DNA from: Actinomadura atramentaria DSM 43919
GTDB lineage: Bacteria > Actinomycetota > Actinomycetes > Streptosporangiales > Streptosporangiaceae
Assembly: GCF_000381885.1 (NCBI RefSeq)
Contig: NZ_KB907208.1
Location: forward strand, 620,001-684,000
Direction of reading: 5' to 3'
Length of the DNA: 64,000 nt
This document shows, one piece after another, positions 27,494 through 35,466 of the stretch. A program made the translations under genes and the position numbers. The notes below the pieces were generated by a model. It saw only the letters and a list, made by a program, of their open reading frames with translations, was not told the origin of the DNA and made no database searches. Every line of letters begins with the position of its first letter. Position 1 is the stretch's first letter.

Positions 27494-28419
27494 GCATCCA
27501 CGACAAGATCGCCCAGTCCCACGAAATTCTGGACCGGGCCATCGCCGACATCGGAGCTGACGGCAAGAGCCTCCAGGGCATCCTGTGCCTCTACTCCGGC
27601 GGCAACGACTCCACCGTGTTGACGCACCTGATGCGCAAGCGCGCCACCCACGTGGTGCACATCAACACCGGCATCGGCGTGGAGGAGACCCGCGAGTTCG
27701 TCCGCGCGACGACCTTCAGCTACCGGCTGCCACTGATTGAGGAGCACCCCGACGACTCCTACGACGACCTGGTCCTGGGAAATGTGCACGCCAAGATGGG
27801 CAAGCATGCCGGGGAGGCCGTCTGGCGCGGCTTCCCGGGGCCCGCAGGCCACCAGTTCATGTACACCCGCCTCAAAGAGCGCGCCCTGCGCAAGGTCCGC
27901 CGCCGCTTCATCGACCAGCCCAGAAGGCAGCGCCTGATCTTCCTGGCGGGGATGCGGCTGGACGAGTCCGAGCGCCGGATGCGCAACGCGAACGAGATCG
28001 ACCGCGAGGGCTCGGTGGTGTGGGTCAGCCCGATCGTGCACTGGACCGACGCCGACATGAACGCCTACCGCAAGCACTTCGCCGATGCCGGCGACCCCGT
28101 TCCCCGCAACGAGGTGTCCGACCTGCTGCACATGAGCGGGGAGTGCTTGTGCGGGAGCTTCGCCCGGCCCGGCGAGCTGGACGAGATCGACATGTGGTTC
28201 CCCGAGACAGCCGACCGCATCCGGGACCTGGAGCGCCGCGCCAAGGAGGCGGGCATCGTCGCCTGCAAGTGGGGCGAGCGCCCGCCCAAGAAGAGCGCCC
28301 CGGCCGCCGGTCGCCTGTGCAGCAGCTGCACCGTCCCCGACGAAGACCACGAGGCCGATGTCATCGCCATGTGCGCTGACCCTGCCTACACCCGCGCGCC
28401 CGAGCAGGAGGCGGCATGA
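27490..28419 (+). CDS. PAPS reductase-like PP-loop ATPase
   Basis: 309 aa. CLYSGGNDSTVLTHL is the PP-loop (SGGxDS) of adenylating N-type ATPases. The C-terminal half has SGECLCGSFARPGELD and CSSCTVPDEDHE, a cysteine pattern typical of the actinophage branch. Family members activate a substrate with ATP for sulfur transfer or amidation; DndC and tRNA-modifying enzymes belong here. The substrate is unknown. Overlaps both neighbours. Confidence 0.8.
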   Translation: MSIHDKIAQSHEILDRAIADIGADGKSLQGILCLYSGGNDSTVLTHLMRKRATHVVHINTGIGVEETREFVRATTFSYRLPLIEEHPDDSYDDLVLGNVHAKMGKHAGEAVWRGFPGPAGHQFMYTRLKERALRKVRRRFIDQPRRQRLIFLAGMRLDESERRMRNANEIDREGSVVWVSPIVHWTDADMNAYRKHFADAGDPVPRNEVSDLLHMSGECLCGSFARPGELDEIDMWFPETADRIRDLERRAKEAGIVACKWGERPPKKSAPAAGRLCSSCTVPDEDHEADVIAMCADPAYTRAPEQEAA

Positions 28420-28715
28420 ACTGGCAGACGGGTGAGGAGCCAAGCAGGCAGGACGACCGCCCGTACCCGATGCTGGATCGCTACCACGATCACCGCGAGC
28501 AGTGGATGGCCGTCGAAGAGTTCCTTGACTGGGTCGAGGACGAGAAGGGCCTGAAGCTGTGTGACTGGCAGATTCCGTTGCTGGCTGAGTGGCTGGGCAT
28601 CGACCTGGACCAGTTGGAGATCGAGCGCAACCAGATGTTCGCCGACTTCCAGGCGGCGTACGAGCTGACGCAGCAGCGGATCCAGCACCAGCTCCAGCAG
28701 CGGGCGGGCCAATGA
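28416..28715 (+). CDS. Unknown acidic helical protein
   Basis: 99 aa. EFLDWVEDEKGLKLCDWQIP and a long Gln-rich C-terminal helix (ELTQQRIQHQLQQRAGQ). No motif recognised. Confidence 0.65.
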   Translation: MNWQTGEEPSRQDDRPYPMLDRYHDHREQWMAVEEFLDWVEDEKGLKLCDWQIPLLAEWLGIDLDQLEIERNQMFADFQAAYELTQQRIQHQLQQRAGQ

Positions 28716-28891
28716 TCTGGGCGTGCAGGCTGACGCTGGTGCTGCTGCTGATGGTCGGGATGCTGTACCGGCCACAGGTCATCCACCTCAACATGGTCCG
28801 CGACCCGCACCCCCCGGCACCGGACTACCCGGTGCACACAGTGCCTCCCGCCGACCCCGCATACACCAGCGACACGGGGGAGGCGTGGTGA
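28712..28891 (+). CDS. Small single-pass membrane protein
   Basis: 59 aa. One hydrophobic segment at residues 2-18 (IWACRLTLVLLLMVGML), then a Pro/Asp-rich tail predicted outside the membrane. ATGA overlap with the previous gene and GTGA overlap with the next support it despite its size. Confidence 0.6.
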   Translation: MIWACRLTLVLLLMVGMLYRPQVIHLNMVRDPHPPAPDYPVHTVPPADPAYTSDTGEAW

Positions 28892-29205
28892 AGACCCCGC
28901 AGCAGAAAGCCTCGCTGCGGCAGGAGAAGGCGGGTGCGGCCCTGCACGGCGGGCGTCGCACCCCCGGCTCGGGGAACGGCTGGGCGGTCAAGAACGACGT
29001 CCGCACCGCCAAGTGGTCGATCGAGTACAAGACCACCGCCAAGAAGTCGTACACGCTCAAGCTCGACGAGCTGCTGCTGGCCGAACGCCACGCGCTGCTG
29101 GACGGCCGCGAGATGGCGTTCGGCATCCAGATGGGCCACCGCAGCTGGGTGGTCCTGGACGAGAACACCTTCCACCAGTTCACCAATCACGATCGGGGGA
29201 ACTGA
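28888..29205 (+). CDS. PD-(D/E)XK nuclease-like (Holliday-junction-resolvase-like) protein
   Basis: 105 aa from GTG. GRRTPGSGNGWAVKNDVRTA followed by WSIEYKTTAKKSYTL matches phage Hjc-like nucleases: R-x-P-G-S-G, N-D-V-R and the E-x-K pair in IEYK. A compact resolvase fits between recombination genes and the RecB-like nuclease. Moderate confidence because the motif is short. Confidence 0.6.
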   Translation: MKTPQQKASLRQEKAGAALHGGRRTPGSGNGWAVKNDVRTAKWSIEYKTTAKKSYTLKLDELLLAERHALLDGREMAFGIQMGHRSWVVLDENTFHQFTNHDRGN

Positions 29206-29209
29206 AATC

Positions 29210-29593
29210 ATGGTCATGCACCTTCGGATCAACGCACCCCAATGGGTCGGCGACCGCGACGACAACACCCGCACCGCCAAGTGCGTCTCGTTCGCCGTCA
29301 GCCGCTACTACGACCCCTGGTTCGACACCGGCGAAGCCGACGAGGCGATCAGGATCTGCAACGGCGACGACGACGGCGCCGTGTGCCCGCTGCGCACCGA
29401 ATGCCTGCTGTTCGCCCTGGTGAACAACGAGTCCAACGGCGTGTGGGGCGGGATGCATGAGCGCGACAGAAAGTACCTGCGGGCCCACTACAAGCGCGAC
29501 AACTGGCGATGGTTCCCTCCCGGGCAGCTCACTCCGTTGCCGGTCATCCCCGAGGTGATCGTGGACGACGAGCTGTGGCTGGAGGCGGCGTGA
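29210..29593 (+). CDS. WhiB-like transcription factor
   Basis: 127 aa. Four cysteines (AKCVSF, ICNGDD, VCPLRTEC) and GVWGGMHERDRKYLR are the WhiB iron-sulfur and G[VI]WGG signatures. The spacing between the second and third Cys is longer than in cellular WhiB, as in phage WhiBs. WhiB proteins bind the main sigma factor; phage versions can block host WhiB function or redirect transcription. Confidence 0.9.
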   Translation: MVMHLRINAPQWVGDRDDNTRTAKCVSFAVSRYYDPWFDTGEADEAIRICNGDDDGAVCPLRTECLLFALVNNESNGVWGGMHERDRKYLRAHYKRDNWRWFPPGQLTPLPVIPEVIVDDELWLEAA

Positions 29594-29790
29594 GTCTCCA
29601 GGACCGTGCCGAAGCGCTGAGTACCGCTCGCCAGCACGTCACCGCCGCGGCTACTAACGCGCGCGGTTACACCGACGGGGCCCCGTTCAAGGCACGGATG
29701 GACGCCATCGAGCAGTTCGCGCGGTTCCTGATGGGGGACCCGGTGAGCTGCGAGGCGTGCGGCAAGGAGGCGTTCGGTGCCCCGGAGTAA
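29590..29790 (+). CDS. Unknown small protein
   Basis: 66 aa from GTG overlapping the whiB-like stop. Helical start (VSLQDRAEALSTARQHVTAA) and a terminal CEACGKE. No family recognised. Confidence 0.55.
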   Translation: MSLQDRAEALSTARQHVTAAATNARGYTDGAPFKARMDAIEQFARFLMGDPVSCEACGKEAFGAPE

Positions 29791-30781
29791 GCCGACCGGC
29801 GGCCACGTGAAGCTGACCGGCCGTCTCAAAGATCTCGCCGAGATCCGCAAGAAGCCGACCGTGCTGCTGGGGGATGTGCAGGCGCACCTGCTGAAGAAGG
29901 CCGACGCTCCCTCTGACCGGCGTAGCGACTGCCTGCATCCATCGGAGATGAGCCACGACGACTGGTGCCCGCGCCGGTCCTACTTCACGATCACCGGAGC
30001 GCCGGCCACCGAGGACGGCAAACCCGCCTTCTCCTTCGTCCGGGAGAACATCTTCGAGCAGGGCCACGACATCCACGCCCGCTGGCAGGGCTGGCTCCGC
30101 GACATGGGCGTGCTGTGGGGCAAGTGGCACTGCGACGGGTGTGGCGTGCACTACCTCGGACTGGAGGCCGACTTCCCACATGACGGCTGTGACTACGTCG
30201 GCTCGAAGGTCGGTGGACACACCAACATCGTCTACCGGGAGGTGCCGTTGGAGGTCGGGCTGATCGCCGGTCACGCCGACGGGGCCGTGCCTGACAAGGG
30301 CGCCCTGATCGAGATCAAGAGCATCGGGCTGGGGACGGTGCGGTTCGAGAACCCCGAGCTGCTGGCCCGCTACGAGATCGTCGCCGGGGGGCGCAAGCTG
30401 GTCGACTTCGACGGGCTGTGGAAGGAGTTGCGCACCCCGTTCCCCAGCCACCTGCGCCAGGCCAACCTCTACCTGTGGCTCGCGGCGCAGATGGGCCTGC
30501 CCTTCACGCAGATGATCTTCATCTACGAAAGCAAGATGAACCAGCAGGTCAAAGAATTCGTGGTGAAAGCCTCGCCGCGGATCGTGGAACGCAAGCTAGA
30601 GCTGGCGGGCGAGGTCGAGCGCGCCGTGGAACGCAAGGTGCCACCTGCCCGCCCGCGTGATGTGTCTCCAGACAGTGGCATCTGCAAGGGCTGCCCGTTC
30701 AACGCCGTGTGCTGGGGCCACCCGGCCGCCGCCGCTCTGACCGCTCCGATCGACGCCGAGGACGTGCCCGATGCCGCCTAA
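29777..30781 (+). CDS. RecB/Cas4-like nuclease with iron-sulfur cysteines
   Basis: 334 aa from GTG overlapping the previous gene. Nuclease motifs: GHADGAVPDKGALIEIKSIG (D and E-x-K of PD-(D/E)XK). Cluster cysteines: WCPRRSYF near residue 60 and ICKGCPFNAVC near residue 310, as in Cas4/AddB-type 4Fe-4S nucleases. Likely processes DNA ends in recombination-dependent replication. No cas1, cas2 or array nearby, so not CRISPR-related. Confidence 0.8.
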   Translation: MPRSKPTGGHVKLTGRLKDLAEIRKKPTVLLGDVQAHLLKKADAPSDRRSDCLHPSEMSHDDWCPRRSYFTITGAPATEDGKPAFSFVRENIFEQGHDIHARWQGWLRDMGVLWGKWHCDGCGVHYLGLEADFPHDGCDYVGSKVGGHTNIVYREVPLEVGLIAGHADGAVPDKGALIEIKSIGLGTVRFENPELLARYEIVAGGRKLVDFDGLWKELRTPFPSHLRQANLYLWLAAQMGLPFTQMIFIYESKMNQQVKEFVVKASPRIVERKLELAGEVERAVERKVPPARPRDVSPDSGICKGCPFNAVCWGHPAAAALTAPIDAEDVPDAA

Positions 30782-31265
30782 CCTGCGTCTGCGCCGTGCC
30801 TCGCGCCGCGCGGCCAACGCCGCCATGGGCCAGGGCATGTGGTTGCCCGCCCGGCCCGGCGACGAGATGCCCGACCTACCCCACGACGTTACCGAGTTGG
30901 ACGACAGTGCCTTGATGACGCTGTTCGGCCAGTACACCCAGTGGCTGGAGTTCGTCGGCGTCCAGCTGGCCGCCGCCGAGATCGACGAGGCAGCCGCCCG
31001 CGACGCCCTGGAGCGGTACAAGTCCATCGGGCTGCTGAACCACAGCGAGGGCAGCAAGACGGTGACGGCGGCCAAGGCCAAGGCGTTGAGCAGCCCCGAG
31101 TACGAGGAGCTGTCGGACAAGTACAACGAGGCCCACGCCTACCGGAAGATCATCACTGCGATGTACGAGTCCACCGAGCACAAGCAGAGGTTCGTCTCCC
31201 GGGAGCTGTCTCGGCGGATCGGCCGCGCCGACACCGACCGGCGAGAAGGAAGGTGGGCTGCATGA
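30771..31265 (+). CDS. Unknown helical protein
   Basis: 164 aa, overlapping the nuclease by 11 bp. Basic N-terminus, then long helices (LDDSALMTLFGQYTQWLEFV) and a basic end. Probably a coiled-coil accessory protein; no family recognised. Confidence 0.65.
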   Translation: MPPNLRLRRASRRAANAAMGQGMWLPARPGDEMPDLPHDVTELDDSALMTLFGQYTQWLEFVGVQLAAAEIDEAAARDALERYKSIGLLNHSEGSKTVTAAKAKALSSPEYEELSDKYNEAHAYRKIITAMYESTEHKQRFVSRELSRRIGRADTDRREGRWAA

Positions 31266-31650
31266 CCGGCCATCAGGATGGCCATCGCGATGGTGGGGAC
31301 GGCATCGTGCTGCCAGACCAGGTGTTCAAGGAGATCGGACGGATGCTGGTCGGTCGGCGGGTGTGGGTGCGTGACGGGCTGTTGCACACCCATGACCCCG
31401 ACCAGTGCTGGGAGCACACCTGCTGCCTGCACCATCCGTCCGACCACCACATGCGCGACTGTCGCTGCGGTTTCGAGCTGACCGCGGCTGGCTGGCTGAG
31501 CGGATCTGCCCGCACGGCACCGGCCATCCCGACCCCGACGACCTGGCGTGGCGGATGCTGCGCGACGGGTCCGAGGAAGGGTGGGCGTGGGGTGTGCATG
31601 GCTGCGACGGCTGCTGCCGCCCGCCCGAGCAGACGCAGGAGGCAGCGTGA
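31262..31650 (+). pseudogene. Actinophage Cys/His-rich protein broken by a one-base frameshift
   Basis: The frame from ATG 31262 gives CWEHTCCLHHPSDHHMRD and then loses sense. The next frame resumes WRADRG-type sequence (RFRADRGWLAERICPHGTGH then PDPDDLAW, GVHGCDGCC) and stops at 31650. The two halves fit a known actinophage family if one G is restored near 31461, giving MRDWSLRFRADRG. It is either a natural pseudogene, a programmed -1 shift or a sequencing error. The first frame otherwise runs on without a stop into the endonuclease VII gene. Confidence 0.6.
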
Positions 31651-31787
31651 GAATGCTGGGGCGGACGATGTGGCGGTGGGCGACGCCGACGTATGCCTAC
31701 TGCGTGGACCGGCGCACCGCCAAGCGCCGCGACTTGCACGCCGCGATGCGACTGGAGCGGGCGGCCGAGCACGGGAGCCGACGATGA
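31647..31787 (+). CDS. Unknown small basic protein
   Basis: 46 aa from GTG 31647 (GTGA overlap); ATG 31653 is an alternative. Reads MLGRTMWRWATPTYAYCVDR and ends in a basic helix. Supported mainly by overlaps on both sides. Confidence 0.45.
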   Translation: MRMLGRTMWRWATPTYAYCVDRRTAKRRDLHAAMRLERAAEHGSRR

Positions 31788-32212
31788 CGCGCAACGGGAT
31801 GCGACGCTGCGCCAAGTGCGAACGCAACCGGCAGGCCAAGTTCTATTCGGGGCCGCGAGCACGGGTGTGCGCGTCCTGCCGGAAGAAGGCACGGTCGGCG
31901 GGACGGCATGAGCGCCGCGTCCAGCTCACCTACGGGCTGGGTCCGGGGGAGTACGAGGCGTTGCTGGCCGCCCAGGGCGGGCGGTGCGCGATCTGCAAGG
32001 GCACCCGCCGCCAACGCCTGAGCGTGGACCACGATCACAAGACCGGCGTGGTCCGCGGCCTTTTGTGCAGGCTCTGTAACGGCAGGCTGTTGACGGCTGC
32101 CCGCGACAGCGCCGAGATCCTGCGGGCAGCGGCCGACTACCTGGACAACCCGCCCGCCCTGATCCACATCGGCCAGCGAATAGCTCCCGACCATATGAAG
32201 AAGGCCAGTTAA
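31784..32212 (+). CDS. Recombination endonuclease VII-like protein
   Basis: 142 aa, ATGA overlap. RCAKCERNRQ ... CASCRKKA is an N-terminal zinc site; GGRCAICKGT, LSVDHDHKTGVVRGLLCRLC and NGRLLTAARDS form the endonuclease VII (His-Me finger) core. T4 endonuclease VII cleaves branched DNA before packaging; related phage proteins also act as homing nucleases. Last gene before the inverted repeat in front of spoVS. Confidence 0.85.
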   Translation: MTRNGMRRCAKCERNRQAKFYSGPRARVCASCRKKARSAGRHERRVQLTYGLGPGEYEALLAAQGGRCAICKGTRRQRLSVDHDHKTGVVRGLLCRLCNGRLLTAARDSAEILRAAADYLDNPPALIHIGQRIAPDHMKKAS

Positions 32213-32215
32213 CAA

Positions 32216-32278
32216 ATTCCATGTGCTTTCCCCCACTCTTGAAGAAAAGGCAAGGGTTTCGGGGGAAGCACATGGAAT
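32216..32278 (+). promoter_or_regulatory. Long inverted repeat covering ribosome site and start of spoVS-like gene
   Basis: Left arm 32216-32234 (ATTCCATGTGCTTTCCCCC) pairs with right arm 32261-32278 (GGGGGAAGCACATGGAAT): 18 bp with one bulged T. The right arm contains the GGGGGAAG ribosome site and the ATG at 32272. In RNA the start would be closed unless the hairpin is melted or bound. Could also act as a terminator for the upstream operon, though no U-run follows. Confidence 0.7.
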
Positions 32279-32574
32279 CTGGGACGGTCGAGGAGAACAA
32301 GGTCAGCAGCGTTGACGCTTTGCTTCGCGTGAAGGCATCCAGCAACTCCAACAAACTGGCCGCGGCCATCTCCAACGGCATCTACGACGGAAAGAGCGTG
32401 GCGCTTCGGTGCGTGGGCGCGGGTGCGGTCAACCAGGCCATGAAGGCGATTGCGATCTCCCGAGGGTTCGTCGCACCCAGAGGCATCGACCTTGTCTGCT
32501 GTCCGGGATTCTGCACGGTCGACATGCCTGACGGGCAGGTCACCGCACTCATGATCAAGATCCTTGTGACGTGA
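32272..32574 (+). CDS. spoVS: SpoVS-like protein (stage V sporulation protein S family)
   Basis: 100 aa. LLRVKASSNSNKLAAAISN, CVGAGAVNQAMKAIAISRGF and APRGIDLVCCPGF match the SpoVS family almost residue for residue in the GAGAxNQAxKAxAIARGF block. An in-frame ATG at 32221 would add 17 residues but lies in the left hairpin arm without a ribosome site. SpoVS has an Alba-like fold and affects late sporulation in Bacillus; its molecular role is not settled. A phage copy could bind nucleic acid or modify host development. Confidence 0.85.
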   Translation: MESGTVEENKVSSVDALLRVKASSNSNKLAAAISNGIYDGKSVALRCVGAGAVNQAMKAIAISRGFVAPRGIDLVCCPGFCTVDMPDGQVTALMIKILVT

Positions 32575-32584
32575 GGAGCCAGTC

Positions 32585-32761
32585 GTGCCAGCTATGATGA
32601 ACGCCACCCCCGCCGCCGGAACCCCACCGGCGCAGAATCTGGCCGCCAGCGAAAAGACCACTCTGGGGCAGGGTGCCCGCCTGGGCGACTTCTCCCAAGG
32701 CATCAGCGGGGCCGCCGGAAACACACAAACCTCGCCCTCCCCGTCGCAAAAGGCGTTCTAA
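32585..32761 (+). CDS. Unknown small protein
   Basis: 58 aa from GTG with GAGGAG ribosome site. Ala/Gly/Ser/Thr-rich and probably disordered (LGDFSQGISGAAGNTQTSPS). No family recognised. Confidence 0.5.
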   Translation: MPAMMNATPAAGTPPAQNLAASEKTTLGQGARLGDFSQGISGAAGNTQTSPSPSQKAF

Positions 32762-32873
32762 CATTTGCCTGGCACCTGTTCCTATCATGGAAAGTGAAAC
32801 AGCGGCGCCACAAAACGGGACCCCTTCCGGCGAACTTCTCCGGCCGCAGACAGTACCTATCGGGGGAGTTCCC

Positions 32874-33188
32874 GTGGCAGACAAGACCACCACCTCGTTC
32901 CCGCGCATGGGCGACCAGGCCCACCGCTGGAATGTCGCGCCGCGCACGCCGGACCGCTCCATCACCGTGCCCAAGAAGCACGGCAAGGGCTCGTTCATGG
33001 AGGCCGCGACCGCCAAGCACCGCAAGAGCGTGCACGAGCGCCACGGTGCCAGCTTCGCCCCGCAGATGACCATGCACTACAGCAACGCTCCCGAGGCGTC
33101 GGCGAACCTGCGCAACACCAAGCTCATGCCCAGTGCGGTCGGCGCCCGTGACTTCTACACCCGCCGCGCCTACGGCCAGGGAATGTGA
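32874..33188 (+). CDS. Unknown basic protein
   Basis: 104 aa from GTG with GGGGGA 7 nt upstream; longer in-frame starts lack a ribosome site. Basic and His-rich (ITVPKKHGKGSFMEAATAKH). The 112 bp before it hold no clear gene. Possibly a virion or nucleoid-associated protein; family unknown. Confidence 0.6.
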   Translation: MADKTTTSFPRMGDQAHRWNVAPRTPDRSITVPKKHGKGSFMEAATAKHRKSVHERHGASFAPQMTMHYSNAPEASANLRNTKLMPSAVGARDFYTRRAYGQGM

Positions 33189-33192
33189 TCGC

Positions 33193-33462
33193 GTGCTCCC
33201 GCTGATCCTGGCCGCCGCCCGCGTCGCCGGACCCATGGTCGCCCGCGCCGCCGCCTCCACCGCCGCCCGCGGCGCAGCCGGTCAGGCAGCGGGCCAGGCC
33301 GGTCGCTCGATGGCCTTCAACGCCGGCATCAACGCCGCCTCCTCCATGGTCGGCGGCGGTAAGCCCGACAACAGCTCCGGCGGCGATGGCCAGCAGCAGA
33401 GCGAAGGCATCGACCTGGCCGCCGCAGCTCAGAACGCCTCCGAGGCCACGCGCCCCCACTGA
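33193..33462 (+). CDS. Unknown Ala/Gly-rich protein
   Basis: 89 aa from GTG 33193, 4 nt after the previous stop. Low-complexity hydrophobic Ala/Gly helix (AARVAGPMVARAAASTAARG) then a Gln/Ser tail. Could be membrane-active or a small structural protein. Confidence 0.5.
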   Translation: MLPLILAAARVAGPMVARAAASTAARGAAGQAAGQAGRSMAFNAGINAASSMVGGGKPDNSSGGDGQQQSEGIDLAAAAQNASEATRPH

Positions 33463-33506
33463 GGGGTCGTAAAGATCTCGCCGACCTCGCGCCAAGGGTG
33501 AACGAG

Positions 33507-33515
33507 TAGCAACTA
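33507..33515 (+). promoter_or_regulatory. TAGCAACT motif in intergenic gap
   Basis: TAGCAACTA sits in the 96-bp gap before the gene at 33559, preceded by GGTGAACGAG. It resembles the TAGCAACTC motif at 18684, 44254 and 61446, usually preceded by GTGAC-like bases. Confidence 0.35.
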
Positions 33516-33558
33516 CTGCCGTGTTCGCCCGGCCCAGCCCGAAGGGAACCCCACCTGC

Positions 33559-34089
33559 ATGCCCGCACCCGGCTCCAACTGGCAACTCCTGCCCCCCTTC
33601 GGGCAGGGGGTGCCCGGTGCGCCGGTGCAGCAGGGAGGCGGCGGAACCCCGTCGTTCCGTAACTGGCTGGACGAATCCCGTTCCCGGCAGACCCCAAGGA
33701 TCGGGCAGGCCGAATATCCCGACGGGTACCTGGGCACGATCGTGACCCGCCGCGGGGACCGGGTGTTGTCCAGCGTGCAGGACCGCGTGAGCGCCGCCAA
33801 CACCCAGCGCGGCGTTCACAAGGGCGAGATCATCGACCCGGCCGACTACAAGTGGCCTGCCGACTTCAACCCCGCCACCGGCCTGGAGTACCAGGCGCGC
33901 GGCCTGAAGTGGACCGCCCGCGGCAACGAGCCGGTGCACCTGGCTCACATGGGCAAGGTCAACGCTCCCTCGCCCGAGCAGGCGATGGCGATGCAGCGCC
34001 GCTACGGCTACGTGCCCTCGATGCGGCACGACGGCATCGATCCCATCCGCGCCGACCGGATGCGACGTTTCCTACCGAGCTGGAGATGA
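33559..34089 (+). CDS. Unknown protein
   Basis: 176 aa, GAAGGGAA upstream. Pro/Gly-rich start, then a folded part (GYLGTIVTRRGDRVLSSVQD, VHKGEIIDPADYKWPADFNP). No family recognised. First of a run of small genes that may encode minor virion or internal proteins; this is inference only. Confidence 0.65.
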   Translation: MPAPGSNWQLLPPFGQGVPGAPVQQGGGGTPSFRNWLDESRSRQTPRIGQAEYPDGYLGTIVTRRGDRVLSSVQDRVSAANTQRGVHKGEIIDPADYKWPADFNPATGLEYQARGLKWTARGNEPVHLAHMGKVNAPSPEQAMAMQRRYGYVPSMRHDGIDPIRADRMRRFLPSWR

Positions 34090-34274
34090 CCATGCGTTCT
34101 CCTCACCTGCTGCGCTGCGAACCCGCCACCCAGCCCAACCCGCTGGAGCTGGAGCTGCGCCGCCTGGTTTACGGCCGCGGCCTGTCACGCGCCGCCGCAG
34201 GTCTGGTGATTCCGATGGTGTGGACCTTCGACGTGATCCTGGCGGCCATGTACTTCTCGGGAACGGCAGGCTGA
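34086..34274 (+). CDS. Small membrane protein
   Basis: 62 aa, ATGA overlap. One hydrophobic segment near residues 38-58 (AAGLVIPMVWTFDVILAAMY). Basic N-terminal side, so N-terminus inside is likely. Confidence 0.55.
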   Translation: MTMRSPHLLRCEPATQPNPLELELRRLVYGRGLSRAAAGLVIPMVWTFDVILAAMYFSGTAG

Positions 34275-34275
34275 G

Positions 34276-34647
34276 ATGGCCAGCCGCACGGTGATCCGGC
34301 CGCCCCGCCCGGCCGACCAGCTCGGCCGCCGCCCGATCGCCACCTCCGGCGCACCCGGGCCTACCCCGCGCGACCCCGACACCGTCTACGCCCCCAAACC
34401 GTGGGCCAGCAACGAGGAGCGCCTGGTCGACGACGCCCTCGCCACCTGGACCCTCCCGGCACAGATGCTCCGCGACATCCGCCCCCTGTACCCGCAGAAG
34501 CTGTTCCGCCCGCGTTTCGGCTACGAGAACCGCGCACTCGGCATCGACGACATCGCACGCGTGGACGAGCTGTACCAGCGCGTGGACTTCTCGGGGCGAC
34601 GCTCGGGCTACCAGGGCACTTCGTTTCCGGCGCTGGGGATTTTCTGA
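34276..34647 (+). CDS. Unknown protein
   Basis: 123 aa, starting 1 nt after the previous stop. Pro/Arg-rich start, then ALATWTLPAQMLRDIRPLYP and FRPRFGYENRALGIDDIARV. No motif recognised. Confidence 0.6.
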   Translation: MASRTVIRPPRPADQLGRRPIATSGAPGPTPRDPDTVYAPKPWASNEERLVDDALATWTLPAQMLRDIRPLYPQKLFRPRFGYENRALGIDDIARVDELYQRVDFSGRRSGYQGTSFPALGIF

Positions 34648-34700
34648 CCCATTTACCGGAGCTTGATCAAAAGCATCAGACCCTGAAACAGGAGGCGATC

Positions 34701-34967
34701 ATGGCGATAGGTGAAGGCAAGAGCCACAAGCGGCCGATGGCGGCAGGTGACCGGCGACGCGCCGGACACTCGGGCCGCGTGGTGCGCACCGTCGAAAGCT
34801 TCGACGGTGACCGCCGCGAGAAGCTCGGCGTGACCGCCGACATCCTCAACAAGGTCTTCGCCACCGGCGCCAAGGGAGCCAGCAAGGGCAAGACCAAGGT
34901 CTCCAAGGGCGCCGGGGGCGCTTCGGGAGCCAAGGGCAAGGGCAGCCGAGCCGGGAAGAAGGACTGA
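34701..34967 (+). CDS. Small basic protein with Lys/Gly/Ser-rich tail
   Basis: 88 aa, AGGAGG ribosome site. The C-terminal third (GASKGKTKVSKGAGG, KGKGSRAGKKD) is like histone H1-type tails, suggesting DNA binding or compaction. Confidence 0.6.
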   Translation: MAIGEGKSHKRPMAAGDRRRAGHSGRVVRTVESFDGDRREKLGVTADILNKVFATGAKGASKGKTKVSKGAGGASGAKGKGSRAGKKD

Positions 34968-34970
34968 GCC

Positions 34971-35225
34971 ATGGCCTACCCCGAGTGCCGCAGCATGAAC
35001 GCCGACCTGTGGGCGGGCGCGACCGACGGCCGCTACAAGAAGGTCATCCGCGACCGCGGCGGTTTCCCCGAACCCCTCACGCCGGTCATGCGCCAGGACC
35101 TGTACCCCACCTGGTACGGCATCGTCGAAGCGCCGAAGAAGGTCGGCGTCTGCGGCAAGGAGTTCGAGACGCCCGGCTACATGCCGTCCTGGCCGTACAA
35201 GCCGCCCATGCCTTACCAGGGCTGA
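34971..35225 (+). CDS. Unknown protein
   Basis: 84 aa, 3 nt after the previous stop. Aromatic and proline-rich (MRQDLYPTWYGIVEAPKKVG; SWPYKPPMPYQG). No family recognised. Confidence 0.55.
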   Translation: MAYPECRSMNADLWAGATDGRYKKVIRDRGGFPEPLTPVMRQDLYPTWYGIVEAPKKVGVCGKEFETPGYMPSWPYKPPMPYQG

Positions 35226-35229
35226 ACCG

Positions 35230-35466
35230 ATGGCCTTGTTTCCTGTCTACGTCGTTGACGACGAGGGCAACCGCAAACCCATGGAATGTCCCGACTGGGT
35301 GCGCCGCCTTCACACCCAGCAGAAGGCCGACGAAGCCTTCGACAGCTTTCTGCGGGAACAGATGCGCGCACGCTACGCCGCGGAGCTGGCCGCCGACGGC
35401 ATCGTGCCCCTCACTGATGAAGAATTCGACGCCCGCTACCCGAACCCTGTGAGGACTAAGCCATGA
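35230..35466 (+). CDS. Unknown protein
   Basis: 78 aa. Starts MALFPVYVVDDEGNRKPMEC, then an acidic-basic helix (KADEAFDSFLREQMRARYAA). Overlaps the next gene by ATGA. Confidence 0.55.
   Translation: MALFPVYVVDDEGNRKPMECPDWVRRLHTQQKADEAFDSFLREQMRARYAAELAADGIVPLTDEEFDARYPNPVRTKP

Noticed and set aside
31486..31497. Three GGCT units as a slippage site explaining the frameshift
   Set aside because: Both sides of the tetranucleotide are already in the second frame when compared with the family-like phrase RFRADRG; the shift must be earlier, near 31461.
32763..32790. TTGCCT ... TATCAT as a promoter
   Set aside because: The spacer is only 12 bp and the boxes are weak.
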